From Mycolicibacterium sp. lyk4-40-TYG-92 (GTDB taxonomy: Bacteria; Actinomycetota; Actinomycetes; Mycobacteriales; Mycobacteriaceae), in NCBI RefSeq assembly GCF_030209435.1, contig NZ_JARVRX010000012.1, forward strand, positions 42,492-106,491: a DNA stretch of 64,000 nt, given 5' to 3'. The position numbers were made by a program, and so were the translations under genes. The notes beneath the pieces were generated by a model. That model did not search any database. It was not told the origin of the DNA and saw only the letters and a program-made list of their open reading frames with translations. Positions 56,805 through 64,000 of the stretch are shown here, piece by piece (the stretch's first letter is position 1; each line of letters opens with the position of its first letter).

Positions 56805-58204
56805 TGATCAGTCCTACTCCCCGTCGCTTCGCTCGCCTCAGCGCACCGCAAGTTGTCGACGTGGTGCTGGCCGAAGCCGGCCGCCGGGGGCGGGCCGACG
56901 AGACCATCGTCCTGGTGACCGACAGGTCCACCGCGTCATTGCGCTGGGCCCGCAACACCATGACCACCAACGGCGAGTCGGTGAGCCGCGAGACCACCGT
57001 CATTTCGATTGTCCGCCAAGGGGACAAGGCCCGCGTCGGCACGGTGAAGTCCAGCGAGGTCGATCCCGAGACCATCGCCGGTCTGGTGGCGGCGTCGCAG
57101 GATGCCGCTCAGGCGGCGCCTGAGGCGCGGGATAGCGCGCCGGCGCTGACCGGGCTCGCGGTTTCGGACGATTGGGAGGCGCCGTCACCGCTGACGGGTG
57201 CCTCGGTGTTCGGCAATGTGGCTGCGCGTCTGGTCGACGGCTTCCACCGCAGCGACGCACTGTACGGATTCGCGCGGCACGAACTCGACACCACCTACCT
57301 CGCCACGTCCGGCGGCATCCGGCGGCGGTTCACTCAACCCACCGGTTCCATGGAGATCAACGCCAAACGGGATGGCGCCAGCGCCTGGGCCGGCGTCAGC
57401 ACCGCTGATTTCGCCGATGTCCCAGTCGATTCCATGCTCGACGACCTGTGCCTGCGTCTCGGCTGGGCCTCCCGGACCGTCGAGCTGCCTGCCGGCCGGT
57501 ACGAGACGCTGATGCCACCGTCGACCGTGGCGGACATGATGATCTACCTCGGCTGGAGCATGGACGGCCGCGGCGCGCAGGAGGGCCGCACCGCGCTGTC
57601 GGCGCCGGGCGGCACCCGGGTGGGGGAGAAGCTCACCGACCTCGGGCTGACGCTGTACTCGGATCCTTTTGCGCCGGGGCTGAATTGCCTGCCGTTCGTG
57701 GCGACGTCGAGTTCGTCGGAGCGCATCTCGGTGTTCGACAACGGACTGGACATCGGCCGTGTCGACTGGATTCGTGACGGCGCCGTGAATGCCCTGGCGT
57801 ATCCGCGTTCTGCCGCAGCGGAATTCGATGCACCCGTAGCCGTGCCCGCCGACAACCTGCTGATGACCGGCGGCTCGGTGAGTCTGTCCGACATGATCGC
57901 CGGCACCGAGCGCGGCCTGCTGCTGACCACGCTGTGGTACATGCGCGAGGTCGATCCGACGGTGCTGTTGCTGACCGGCCTGACGCGCGACGGTGTCTAC
58001 CTCATCAAGGATGGGGAAGTGACGGCCGCGGTCAACAACTTCCGGTTCAACGAGAGTCCGCTGGATCTGCTGCGGCGCGCCACCGAGGCCGGTGTCAGCG
58101 AGACCACGCTGCCGCGGGAATGGGGCGACTGGGCCACGCGGGCACAGATGCCGTCACTGCGGATTCCCGACTTCCACATGTCGTCGGTCAGTCAGGCGCA
58201 ATAA
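56804..58204 (+). CDS. tldE: TldE/PmbA protease partner
   Basis: This 466-residue member of the PmbA/TldE family lacks the HExxxH motif, as expected for the TldE subunit. It includes TSGGIRRRFTQPTGSMEINAKR-like, VDSMLDDL and FRFNESPLDLLRRA segments. It works with TldD. ATG 56804 follows the tldD stop. The last nine codons and stop (HMSSVSQAQ) lie in a 35-bp sequence that is repeated at 61091-61125. An aldolase-like 3' remnant on the other strand overlaps its end. Confidence 0.93.
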   Translation: MISPTPRRFARLSAPQVVDVVLAEAGRRGRADETIVLVTDRSTASLRWARNTMTTNGESVSRETTVISIVRQGDKARVGTVKSSEVDPETIAGLVAASQDAAQAAPEARDSAPALTGLAVSDDWEAPSPLTGASVFGNVAARLVDGFHRSDALYGFARHELDTTYLATSGGIRRRFTQPTGSMEINAKRDGASAWAGVSTADFADVPVDSMLDDLCLRLGWASRTVELPAGRYETLMPPSTVADMMIYLGWSMDGRGAQEGRTALSAPGGTRVGEKLTDLGLTLYSDPFAPGLNCLPFVATSSSSERISVFDNGLDIGRVDWIRDGAVNALAYPRSAAAEFDAPVAVPADNLLMTGGSVSLSDMIAGTERGLLLTTLWYMREVDPTVLLLTGLTRDGVYLIKDGEVTAAVNNFRFNESPLDLLRRATEAGVSETTLPREWGDWATRAQMPSLRIPDFHMSSVSQAQ

Positions 58205-58209
58205 CTTTC
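58175..58209. repeat. Left copy of a 35-bp direct repeat (putative junction/att site)
   Basis: The sequence from CACATGTCGTCGG to GCAATAACTTTC is identical to 61091-61125. It comprises the last ten codons of tldE and, on the other strand, the last codons of a threonine-aldolase reading frame. Confidence 0.95.
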
Positions 58210-58240
58210 GGCCCGCCGGCGACGTCGTCGCCGCTGGTTG
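58188..58240 (-). pseudogene. Diverged 3' remnant of a threonine-aldolase gene
   Basis: On the minus strand this stretch reads TSGDDVAGGPKVIAPD then stop, against TTDEDVATALKVIAPD then stop at the 3' end of the intact aldolase (61104). The final KVIAPD codons are identical; the upstream codons differ at about one position in three, and similarity fades beyond roughly 58240. It is a leftover tail, not a gene. Confidence 0.75.
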
Positions 58241-58878
58241 TTTGTGCTCGCCGCGTGAGTCAACTACGCGGCGCAGTTTGATGCGGCCCCGCTATGCGAT
58301 AGCAGTGGGGCAGAGACTCGAGGCCGACATCGCGCTCCGAGCAGCGCGACAAAGCGGTTGACCATATGCCAACAGAGTCGGCCCAACGCGAGCCTCGTGC
58401 GCAGCAGGTCGTGAAGACGTTGTGAGCGCACCCACTCGACGGTGGGGCGATGGAGGGGGCTTCTCGGGCTCCGCGGTCGATTGGGTGCCAACTTGGACGA
58501 AGTTGGCGGATCCACCAACTGAAATGCAAGAGGCCGCTGACTCTAACTCGACTGCGCCGAGGGCTTAACCACGATGTGGCGTGTGCGTGGTGACGCTGCG
58601 TGAGTAGGCCGCTACGCCGAATTTGTGGTCAATTCGGTGAGGGCACAGTACATTTGACACTGAATTCGTGCGAAGTAGGCAGGGTGCGGCGACCTTTTGG
58701 GGGCGTTCGGCTGCGGATGGTGTGGCGGATATGTTTCCGTGTCCGTCGTATTTGAGTGCTGTCGTGTTCGCGGTTCGGGTGAGGGGATGAACCGCAATCG
58801 GCCCACCAAATAGGTCAAGTCGCACCCCGATCCCCGAATCGCTGGCGGAACACGACCCGAGTGGCCCAGACCATGCCA
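58241..58878. other. Gene-poor stretch at the left of the insert
   Basis: About 640 bases with several short open frames on the minus strand but no ribosome site, conserved motif or start context that I can support. It may be decayed DNA. TTGACA occurs at about 58653 without a convincing -10 partner. Confidence 0.5.
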
Positions 58879-60141
58879 CTACACCGAGGGGTATTTGAAC
58901 GACGCCAGGTGCGCCTTGGTGTAGTCCCACACAGCTTGGGCGTCCGACGACATACTGGAGTAGTTCGCCATGAAATTGGCCGCGATCAGCCGGCCGTCGT
59001 CTTTGCTCTTCCCCTTGAGCGGTGGAAGCGACGACGATCCGGTCTTGGTGAGATTGTCTAGCTCGTTGAGCATCACGTAGGTGGTTCGAAAGAGCTGTTT
59101 TGCCGCGTCCCCCTGGTTGGCGCCAAAGCGAGCGGCAGCGCTGGACATGATGCCCTCGATTTGCGTCATCCGGGCGGTGTTGCCCATGCTTTCGGCGTAG
59201 TGATACTCGACGCCGTAGGACATGCCCTCCTGGAAATCGCCTGTCCCCATCCAGTTTCCGGACTGGCCCGTGTGACTGAACTCGTGCAGTAGTAACGGTC
59301 CGAGCTGGCTCTCGGGGAAGCTGAGGACATCGGGCCGGATGTAGGTGTCATCGCTCGGCTTGGTATCGGCATAACGGTCGGCGTCCCGGAGCTGCTTCTC
59401 CTTTGTCGCATCCGCGACGAGAATCTTGTGCCCAGTCCACCCCGAGTAGTAGTCAAAGAATTCGTATGCCACTTCATCCGAGCCCGTGGCGTGTTTGATC
59501 GACCAGAAGATCAGGTTCTGCTGTTCGGTGGTCAGATGATCGTTCTTCTTCCGGAACTCCTGCATCTTCCCAAACAGGTCCTTGTCGGTGTGGACCGTGG
59601 CTCGCCGAATGACGTTGCCGCCGAGCGGCTCAGCGGTGGCGTGATGCATTTCGTGAGCCAAGAGCCGCGAACCGACAGCGCTGCTGGGATCGTATTGACC
59701 GCGTCCGAAGACAATGTGCCCGGGCAAGGCATAGGCCCGGGCGCCCAACAGCTCTGCAGACCGTTCAGCGACCGGACCGGTGTGGACCCGTACATGGCTT
59801 GGAGCTAGTCCTGTGGCGACCGACGTCGGCTTTGTCGTTTCAGACAGGGCCACGCGTTCCTCGCTGGCATCGATCCGGCCGACGATGAGCGTGCTCGGGA
59901 CAGGGACGGCCGGCACTTGTGAAGGCCGCAACCGGGCGAATGCGGAATCCTTGGTGGCAGTCCCCACGACGCCTGGCACGGCGATAGTGAAGCCGGGCGA
60001 GGCGAGGGCGCGGTGAACTGAAGCTGGGGCCGTGCGAACTTCGGCGACGGCACTCGAGTGCCGCCCCGCTTCTTTCGGAGCGGAGCGAGACGTGGTGGAC
60101 GAGGCGGGTTTGGAAGACCGCGGTGCGAACGTGCCGACCAT
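58879..60141 (-). CDS. eCIS-core (DUF4157-like) protein with second zinc-metallopeptidase-like domain
   Basis: This is a 420-residue protein. The N-terminal 110 residues are disordered-looking (Ser, Pro, Ala) apart from VHRALASPG (42-50), typical of the start of eCIS-core proteins. Residues about 115-170 match that domain: VRVHTGPVAERSAELLGARAYALPGHIVFG-like, then LLAHEMHHA with HEMHH at 163-167. A second domain (about 185-420) has IRPDVLSF and LLLHEFSHTGQ with HEFSH at 286-290, followed by GTGDFQEGMSYGVEY, reminiscent of deuterolysin/LysMEP (M35) aspzincins. In other bacteria such N-terminal domains mark cargo of contractile injection systems. ATG 60141 was chosen because it lies 20 bp after the preceding 68-residue gene. 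No injection-system genes are in the window. Confidence 0.8.
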   Translation of the reverse strand: MVGTFAPRSSKPASSTTSRSAPKEAGRHSSAVAEVRTAPASVHRALASPGFTIAVPGVVGTATKDSAFARLRPSQVPAVPVPSTLIVGRIDASEERVALSETTKPTSVATGLAPSHVRVHTGPVAERSAELLGARAYALPGHIVFGRGQYDPSSAVGSRLLAHEMHHATAEPLGGNVIRRATVHTDKDLFGKMQEFRKKNDHLTTEQQNLIFWSIKHATGSDEVAYEFFDYYSGWTGHKILVADATKEKQLRDADRYADTKPSDDTYIRPDVLSFPESQLGPLLLHEFSHTGQSGNWMGTGDFQEGMSYGVEYHYAESMGNTARMTQIEGIMSSAAARFGANQGDAAKQLFRTTYVMLNELDNLTKTGSSSLPPLKGKSKDDGRLIAANFMANYSSMSSDAQAVWDYTKAHLASFKYPSV

Positions 60142-60161
60142 GGGCTCCAAAATACTCCCGG

Positions 60162-60368
60162 CTACATGGAACTTTGCCGAGAAGAGCCAAATGTCCCGCT
60201 GCGGGCTCCGGTCACGGCGACGCCCGCCACTGCCGGAGTGGCGGCAAAGTAGATCGTGTTTCCATCTGCCGAAGACCGCGTAGTCCACGGATTCACCACG
60301 GTGTCGGGCAGGTTCACGATTGTGCGAATTGCAGTCAGGGGCTGCACTGTGAGATTGATCGTCGCCAT
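60162..60368 (-). CDS. Small unknown protein upstream of the DUF4157-like gene
   Basis: This 68-residue frame starts at ATG 60368 (MATINLTVQPL) and ends 20 bp before the metallopeptidase start. It looks beta-rich (LTAIRTIVNLPDTVV, GNTIYFAATPAVAGVAVTG) with a Ser/Gly-rich basic end. No family was recognised. Its placement directly before the DUF4157-like gene on the same strand suggests co-expression, perhaps as structural or chaperone partner. It overlaps other open frames, so the coding call is tentative. Confidence 0.45.
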   Translation of the reverse strand: MATINLTVQPLTAIRTIVNLPDTVVNPWTTRSSADGNTIYFAATPAVAGVAVTGARSGTFGSSRQSSM

Positions 60369-60431
60369 TGCACTGTCGGTCGGTTGGTCGTCGCTATGTG
60401 CGGAAGGCTGAATCGTCGACGGGGGCGTTGG

Positions 60432-60680
60432 ATGATGACAAAGGCAACGAAACAAGGGCTTACATTCCGGGAATACGCCGTCGACGCCGATCCACTCGGC
60501 ACTATGCACAGGCCGCTCATTCATCCCATGGAGCGCCTGCTGCCATCGTATCGTCGCACGATCTGCCAGTCCGATCCGGCCACGGAGCGAATCTCGGACG
60601 CCGCACTCGTGCGTTGGAACGAGATGGCCGGCTACCGCCCGCAGAATGCCGCCCGCTATTTTCAACGCCCCCACGGGTAG
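60432..60680 (+). CDS. Unknown 82-residue protein in the insert
   Basis: The frame starts at ATG 60432 or 60435 (MMTKATKQGLTFREYAVDAD) and ends with two stop codons in a row (TAG TAG). It is hydrophilic, mixed charge, without signal or membrane segment. Third-position GC is high, which supports coding. It reads divergently from the 68-residue gene with 63 bp between. No family was recognised. Confidence 0.45.
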   Translation: MMTKATKQGLTFREYAVDADPLGTMHRPLIHPMERLLPSYRRTICQSDPATERISDAALVRWNEMAGYRPQNAARYFQRPHG

Positions 60681-60725
60681 TAGGTTCGCCGGGTCATACC
60701 CGCGGGGGCCAACTGTTGTTCGGCG

Positions 60726-61025
60726 ATGCAGTGGGCGTTGTTCTCAGCAACGATTCTGCCTGGGGAGGGCACCATACGCATCCACGGCACCGGACTGACC
60801 AGCGATGTGCTCTTCGATGCATTCCGGGTGTGCGGGCGACCGATGGGCGATGAGCCAAGCAACGCACCCGTCGAGAAGAACTTCCACAACTGGACTCCGA
60901 CCGTGGCGGGACTCGAAATCCATTTCGCGGATTATCAATTCGCCCGCGGTCTGCCTGTGGTCACGGTCCCATGGCCTCGGCTGGCTGGTCTGCTGGCACC
61001 GGACATGCAGGTTCTCGCCCGGTGA
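60726..61025 (+). pseudogene. RsiV/DUF3298-like C-terminal fragment
   Basis: This 99-residue frame in the same phase as the preceding one is open since 60684 but has no good start. Its end, WTPTVAGLEIHFADYQFARG then VVTVPWPRLAGLLAPD, resembles the C-terminal signature of DUF3298/RsiV-type extracytoplasmic domains (W-x-x-T...GL.I.F..Y..A.G...V.V.W..L..LL.P). The N-terminal part expected for this family is missing, so a truncated gene is likely; a short real gene is the alternative. Confidence 0.45.
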
Positions 61026-61090
61026 TCACGATCTATGAACACAGACGTTCGATCGAAAACCGGGCGCTGATCAAGATGGTGGGACCTACG

Positions 61091-61125
61091 CACATGTCGT
61101 CGGTCAGTCAGGCGCAATAACTTTC
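61091..61125. repeat. Right copy of the 35-bp direct repeat
   Basis: Identical to 58175-58209. It includes the 3' end of the intact aldolase gene (stop complement at 61104-61106) and an isolated copy of the last ten codons of tldE. Confidence 0.95.
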
Positions 61126-62129
61126 AGCGCCGTGGCGACGTCTTCGTCGGTGGTGGCCCAGGAGCAGACGAACCGGACGACTGGTCGCATCGGGTCGGGT
61201 GCGTGGACCGCGAACTGTTCTCGCACGCGCGCGGTGGTCGTGGCGTCGAGGATGATGAACACCTCGTTGGCCTCGGTCGGTGCGGCCAGTTGCAATCCCG
61301 CCGCCACCATCCCGGCGCTCAGGGCGGCAGCCATCCCGTTGGCGTGGGCGGCGGTCTGCAACCAGAGATCGTCGTGCAGCATGGCTTCGAATTGCGCCGA
61401 GATGAAGCGGTGCTTGCTGGCGAGGTGACCGATCTGCTTCTGTAGGAAGCGAATTCCAAGGAAATGTTCGGGCCGGCGGACCAGTATCGCGTCGCCGAAC
61501 AACATACCGTTCTTGGTGCCGCCGACGGTGACGATGTCTGCGTCTCCGATGGCGTCCTTTGGGCTGATGCCCAGCGCGGCAATGGCATTGGCGACGCGCG
61601 CGCCGTCAACGTGCACCAGCAGGTCGTGCCGGTGGGCGTAGTCGATGAACTCCGTCAGCGCGGCGGGCGACCAGACGCGCCCGTTTTCGGTGGACTGGGT
61701 GATGGTGACGATGCGCGGCTGGGAGTGGTGCACCTCGCCGCGCCGGGCGATGTGCCGATCCAGTTCACATGGCGCGATCAGGCCGTCGTCGCTGGGTAGG
61801 GGAGTCAGTTGCGCGCCGGAGAGCCGCACGGGCCCGCCGGCTTCGTCGAGCAATGAGTGCGCGATATCGCTGCACAGAATTTCCTGCCAGGGCCGCACCG
61901 CCGAAGCCAGCGCGATGATGTTGGCGGCCGTGCCAGTCAGGGCGAACAGCACGTCGGCGTCGGGGGCCTCGAAGGCCGCTCTGAGCTTGTGAGCTGCACG
62001 TTCGGTGCTGGGGTCGGTGCCGTACGAGCTCACGCTGTCGTGGTTGGCCCTGACGATGGCGTCGATGACGCGAGGGTGTGCACCAGCAGCGTTGTCGGAG
62101 GCGAATGCGGCCGAGACGGTCGAAGCCAT
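61104..62129 (-). CDS. Threonine aldolase / beta-eliminating lyase family protein
   Basis: This is a 341-residue PLP-dependent fold-type I enzyme of the low-specificity L-threonine aldolase family. Seen motifs: SDNAAGAHPRVIDAI near the start, FALTGTAANIIAL, VHVDGARVANAIAALG (Asp for the PLP pyridine), and VTVGGTKNGML with the PLP Lys (about 200). It would cleave L-threonine or L-allo-threonine to glycine and acetaldehyde. Its 3' end forms the right repeat of the insert. It is divergent from the AhpD-like gene with 35 bp between. Confidence 0.9.
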   Translation of the reverse strand: MASTVSAAFASDNAAGAHPRVIDAIVRANHDSVSSYGTDPSTERAAHKLRAAFEAPDADVLFALTGTAANIIALASAVRPWQEILCSDIAHSLLDEAGGPVRLSGAQLTPLPSDDGLIAPCELDRHIARRGEVHHSQPRIVTITQSTENGRVWSPAALTEFIDYAHRHDLLVHVDGARVANAIAALGISPKDAIGDADIVTVGGTKNGMLFGDAILVRRPEHFLGIRFLQKQIGHLASKHRFISAQFEAMLHDDLWLQTAAHANGMAAALSAGMVAAGLQLAAPTEANEVFIILDATTTARVREQFAVHAPDPMRPVVRFVCSWATTDEDVATALKVIAPD

Positions 62130-62164
62130 GCGTCGATGGTCTCATCGCGGCAATAATCCGAAGT

Positions 62165-62986
62165 GTGGAGGATCAACTGACTGCCCTGATCGCGTTGTCG
62201 CCGCCGGCTGATCGGCGGCTCAATGCGGTGATGCGGCAGACGTCCGCCGAGACCTTGGGCCTTGCGCCGTTGCCCTACGAAGCGGTGTTTGGTCCCGTGT
62301 CCGACGCCGAACCGCTGGTCGCTGACTTCGCCGAGCAGTTCAGCACCGATGTCTCGGTGATCTCTGAGGCCCAGCGAGGGCAGCTCACTGCGGCGCTGGG
62401 CGCCAATAGTTTTCGCATCGTAGCGCTGATGTTCATTGCCGACTTCGTGCCGCGCGTCCAGGCGGGATTCGCGGCGTTGGGTCTGCCCCCGGTCGCGGCT
62501 CCCGACGGCTGGGACCATGCCACTGATCCGGTGGATCTGCTGCTGAACCGGTTCGCCAGCTCGGTCGGGGCGCGACGCGAGTTGGACCCGGTGATGACCG
62601 AAGTCGTGCGCCTGCGCGGCGCGGCCGCGCACAACTGCCGGCTGTGCAAGTCGCTGCGCGAGGGCACGGCGCTCGATGCCGGCGGCAATGAGTCGCTGTA
62701 TTCGGAGATCGAGCTGTACGAATCGTCGGAGCTGCTCAACGAGCGGCAGAAGGCGGCGCTCCGCTATGTCGACGCGCTGGTGTGGACGCCGTCGCGGATA
62801 CCGGCCGACGTCTCCGCGGGAGTGCGAGCGCACTTCTCCGACGCCGAGGCCACCGAGATCACGCTGGACGTGATGCGGAACGGGATCAACAAGATCGCCG
62901 TCGCGCTGGGCGGCGATGCGCCGCGGGTCAGCGAGGGCACCGAGCGCTATCTGCTCGGAGCGGACGGGCAGCCGGTGTTCTCGTAG
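62165..62986 (+). CDS. Carboxymuconolactone decarboxylase/AhpD-like protein
   Basis: This 273-residue helical protein has a C-x2-C pair in HNCRLCKSLREG (about 155-166) within an AhpD/CMD-like segment (MTEVVRLRGAAAHNC and ALRYVDALVWTPSRIP). AhpD-type proteins use such a CxxC for peroxidase or alkylhydroperoxidase chemistry; some relatives lack it, so activity is inferred. The GTG start at 62165 was chosen because an upstream in-frame ATG at 62078 would overlap the divergent aldolase start. No signal peptide is present. Confidence 0.78.
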   Translation: MEDQLTALIALSPPADRRLNAVMRQTSAETLGLAPLPYEAVFGPVSDAEPLVADFAEQFSTDVSVISEAQRGQLTAALGANSFRIVALMFIADFVPRVQAGFAALGLPPVAAPDGWDHATDPVDLLLNRFASSVGARRELDPVMTEVVRLRGAAAHNCRLCKSLREGTALDAGGNESLYSEIELYESSELLNERQKAALRYVDALVWTPSRIPADVSAGVRAHFSDAEATEITLDVMRNGINKIAVALGGDAPRVSEGTERYLLGADGQPVFS

Positions 62987-63086
62987 CGGTTCTCCCGCGG
63001 GCGTCTGAAAAAACTTTGGTCACTTTGATTTCGCTGGTCACTGTGGGTAGCTAGGGCCACATTCGTCACAGCGAATTGTCGGTGGT

Positions 63087-63102
63087 TCGAACTATTGTTC
63101 GA
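63087..63102. promoter_or_regulatory. LexA (SOS) box
   Basis: TCGAAC-TATT-GTTCGA is a perfect match to the mycobacterial SOS box TCGAAC(N4)GTTCGA. It ends 2 bp before the ATG of the DUF222 gene. 13E12 genes of M. tuberculosis are known LexA targets. Confidence 0.88.
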
Positions 63103-63104
63103 AT

Positions 63105-64000
63105 ATGGGATTGACCGATCCGGCCGATATCGAGGAGGCGTACGCCGCCTACGAGGCTGCGCAGGCTCGGCTCGCGTCCCTGGACTACAGCGGTCTATCC
63201 ATCAACGTCCTGTTGGCGTTGCAGTCGCGCCGCGAAACGTTGAGGTGTGCGGGCGAGGCGGTCGATCACCAGATCCTGGCCGCGGCACAAACCCAGGCCA
63301 CGGCTAAGGAGATCGGGGCCAAGGACTGGCCTGAGGTGTTGCATGTGCGGTTGCGGATCAGCCGGGAGGAGGCCCGCCGCCGGGTCCGCGACACGGATAA
63401 TTTGGGCCCGCGGTCGGTGATCACGGGCGAGGCGTTGGGTCCGGTGTGGGAGTTGGTGGCCGCCGCGCTGGCTGAGGGTGCGATCAATGGCGAGCACGTC
63501 GCGGTGATCACCAACTTCTTCATCAAGGTGCCGCTGTGGGCGGCCGATCCGGTCACCATGGCCCAGTGCGAGGCTGATCTGGTGGCCGACGCGAGGGTCA
63601 AGACGCCCGAGGACCTCCGCAAAGTCGCAGCGGATTTGTTGTATCGGCTGGATCAGGACGGGCCCGAACCCAACGACGATGAGCCCGACCCGAAACGCTC
63701 ATTCGTCATGGGCAAGCAGCGACCCGACGGGCGCACCGACGTCACTGCCGAGCTGGATCCGGAAGGCCGGGCCTACTGGGAAGTGTTGTTCGAGAAGTAC
63801 GCCGCCCCCGGCATGTGCAACCCCGCCGACCCACACCCCTGCTGCTCCGGGACGCCGACACAGGAACAGATCGACAACGACACAAGAACTGTGGCCCAGC
63901 GGCAGTACGACGCCTTCAAATTCGTGGGCCGGATGATGCTGGCCGCTGGGACCTGCGGGGTGCACAACGGCTTCCCGGTCGCGGTTCTCGGCACCTGCAC
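63105..64000 (+). CDS. 13E12-repeat (DUF222) family protein, 3' end outside window
   Basis: The open frame runs from ATG 63105 past the window edge (298 codons seen). The DUF222 region is clear: an N-terminal helical part (VLLALQSRRETLRCAGEAVDHQ-like), KDWPEVLHVRLRISREEARRRV, GEALGPVWELVAAALAEG, GEHVAVI and AELDPEGRAYWEVL. A C-terminal HNH nuclease motif is expected downstream but not visible. These proteins (REP13E12 family) are repeated in mycobacterial genomes and linked to mobile DNA. The LexA box directly upstream predicts DNA-damage induction. The ATG lies only 2 bp after the box, so the message is likely leaderless or the true start is slightly downstream. Confidence 0.88.
   Translation, partial: MGLTDPADIEEAYAAYEAAQARLASLDYSGLSINVLLALQSRRETLRCAGEAVDHQILAAAQTQATAKEIGAKDWPEVLHVRLRISREEARRRVRDTDNLGPRSVITGEALGPVWELVAAALAEGAINGEHVAVITNFFIKVPLWAADPVTMAQCEADLVADARVKTPEDLRKVAADLLYRLDQDGPEPNDDEPDPKRSFVMGKQRPDGRTDVTAELDPEGRAYWEVLFEKYAAPGMCNPADPHPCCSGTPTQEQIDNDTRTVAQRQYDAFKFVGRMMLAAGTCGVHNGFPVAVLGTC

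Larger units (their letters stand above)
58210..61090. mobile_element. Inserted ~2.9 kb segment between 35-bp direct repeats
   Basis: The segment lies between identical 35-bp repeats and separates tldE from the aldolase gene, whose 3' ends would overlap by 17 bp if the insert were removed. By eye it is lower in GC than its flanks. It carries a DUF4157-like metallopeptidase, small unknown genes and a fragment. No integrase or transposase was recognised inside, so the mobility mechanism is inferred only from the junctions. Confidence 0.6.

Noticed and set aside
58260..58529. Two overlapping minus-strand frames suspected to be a transposase remnant
   Set aside because: No DDE, HUH or serine/tyrosine recombinase motif could be seen; the resemblance was only to a basic helical stretch.
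58565..58930. A 121-codon minus-strand frame at the left of the insert
   Set aside because: No ribosome site, no recognisable motif, and overlapping frames of similar length; not supportable as a gene.

Overview
The window is chromosomal DNA of a mycobacterium, most likely a Mycolicibacterium-type (rapid grower) species. The evidence is high GC, many GTG starts, ATGA/GTGA stop-start overlaps, a mycobactin gene cluster, ESX-type secretion substrates, a 13E12/DUF222 gene, a SigF-type promoter and a mycobacterial LexA box. From mbtB to tldD/tldE the housekeeping genes keep the order of the M. tuberculosis Rv2383c-to-Rv2314c region as I remember it, read in reverse, with local insertions and losses. 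All family assignments come from reading motifs and from memory; no search was run.

Layout. 1-18.3 kb: mycobactin assembly line mbtB(partial)-mbtT-mbtC-mbtD-mbtE-mbtF-mbtG-mbtH, one tightly packed operon whose NRPS and PKS subunits build the siderophore scaffold; MbtG hydroxylates lysine and MbtH assists adenylation domains. 18.3-22.7 kb: intergenic palindromes, two small conserved proteins, then hrcA-dnaJ2-rsmE (heat-shock repressor, co-chaperone, 16S rRNA methyltransferase). 22.7-25.4 kb: a minus-strand trio resembling espA-espC-espD, an orphan set of ESX-1-like substrates. 25.6-33.8 kb: small secreted protein, phoH-ybeY-corC-like-era, amiA2 on the opposite strand, recO-uppS-(Rv2360c-like)-NUDIX. 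33.8-36.1 kb: smtB-zur zinc regulators divergent from glyS.

36.2-43.4 kb: an EspA/EspE-like WxG protein plus lipoprotein, an SDR dehydrogenase, a TPM-domain membrane protein, dgt and dnaG. 43.4-48.8 kb: small secreted and membrane proteins, tRNA-Asn with a strong terminator, a SigF-type promoter with a small membrane protein, a PRC/DUF2382 stress protein, an acetyltransferase, an ANTAR-like protein, a secreted clan-A glycoside hydrolase and an LppP/LprE lipoprotein. 48.8-58.2 kb: MarR regulator, ECF-type ABC transporter, uspABC sugar importer and tldD-tldE.

58.2-61.1 kb is the most unusual part. A roughly 2.9 kb segment, by eye lower in GC than its flanks, is bounded by a perfect 35-bp direct repeat formed from the overlapping 3' ends of tldE and a threonine-aldolase gene. 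It carries a protein with an eCIS-core (DUF4157-like) domain and a second HExxH metallopeptidase-like domain, a 68-residue companion, an 82-residue unknown and an RsiV/DUF3298-like fragment. The window ends with the aldolase, an AhpD-like protein and a LexA-box-preceded DUF222 (13E12) gene cut by the window edge.
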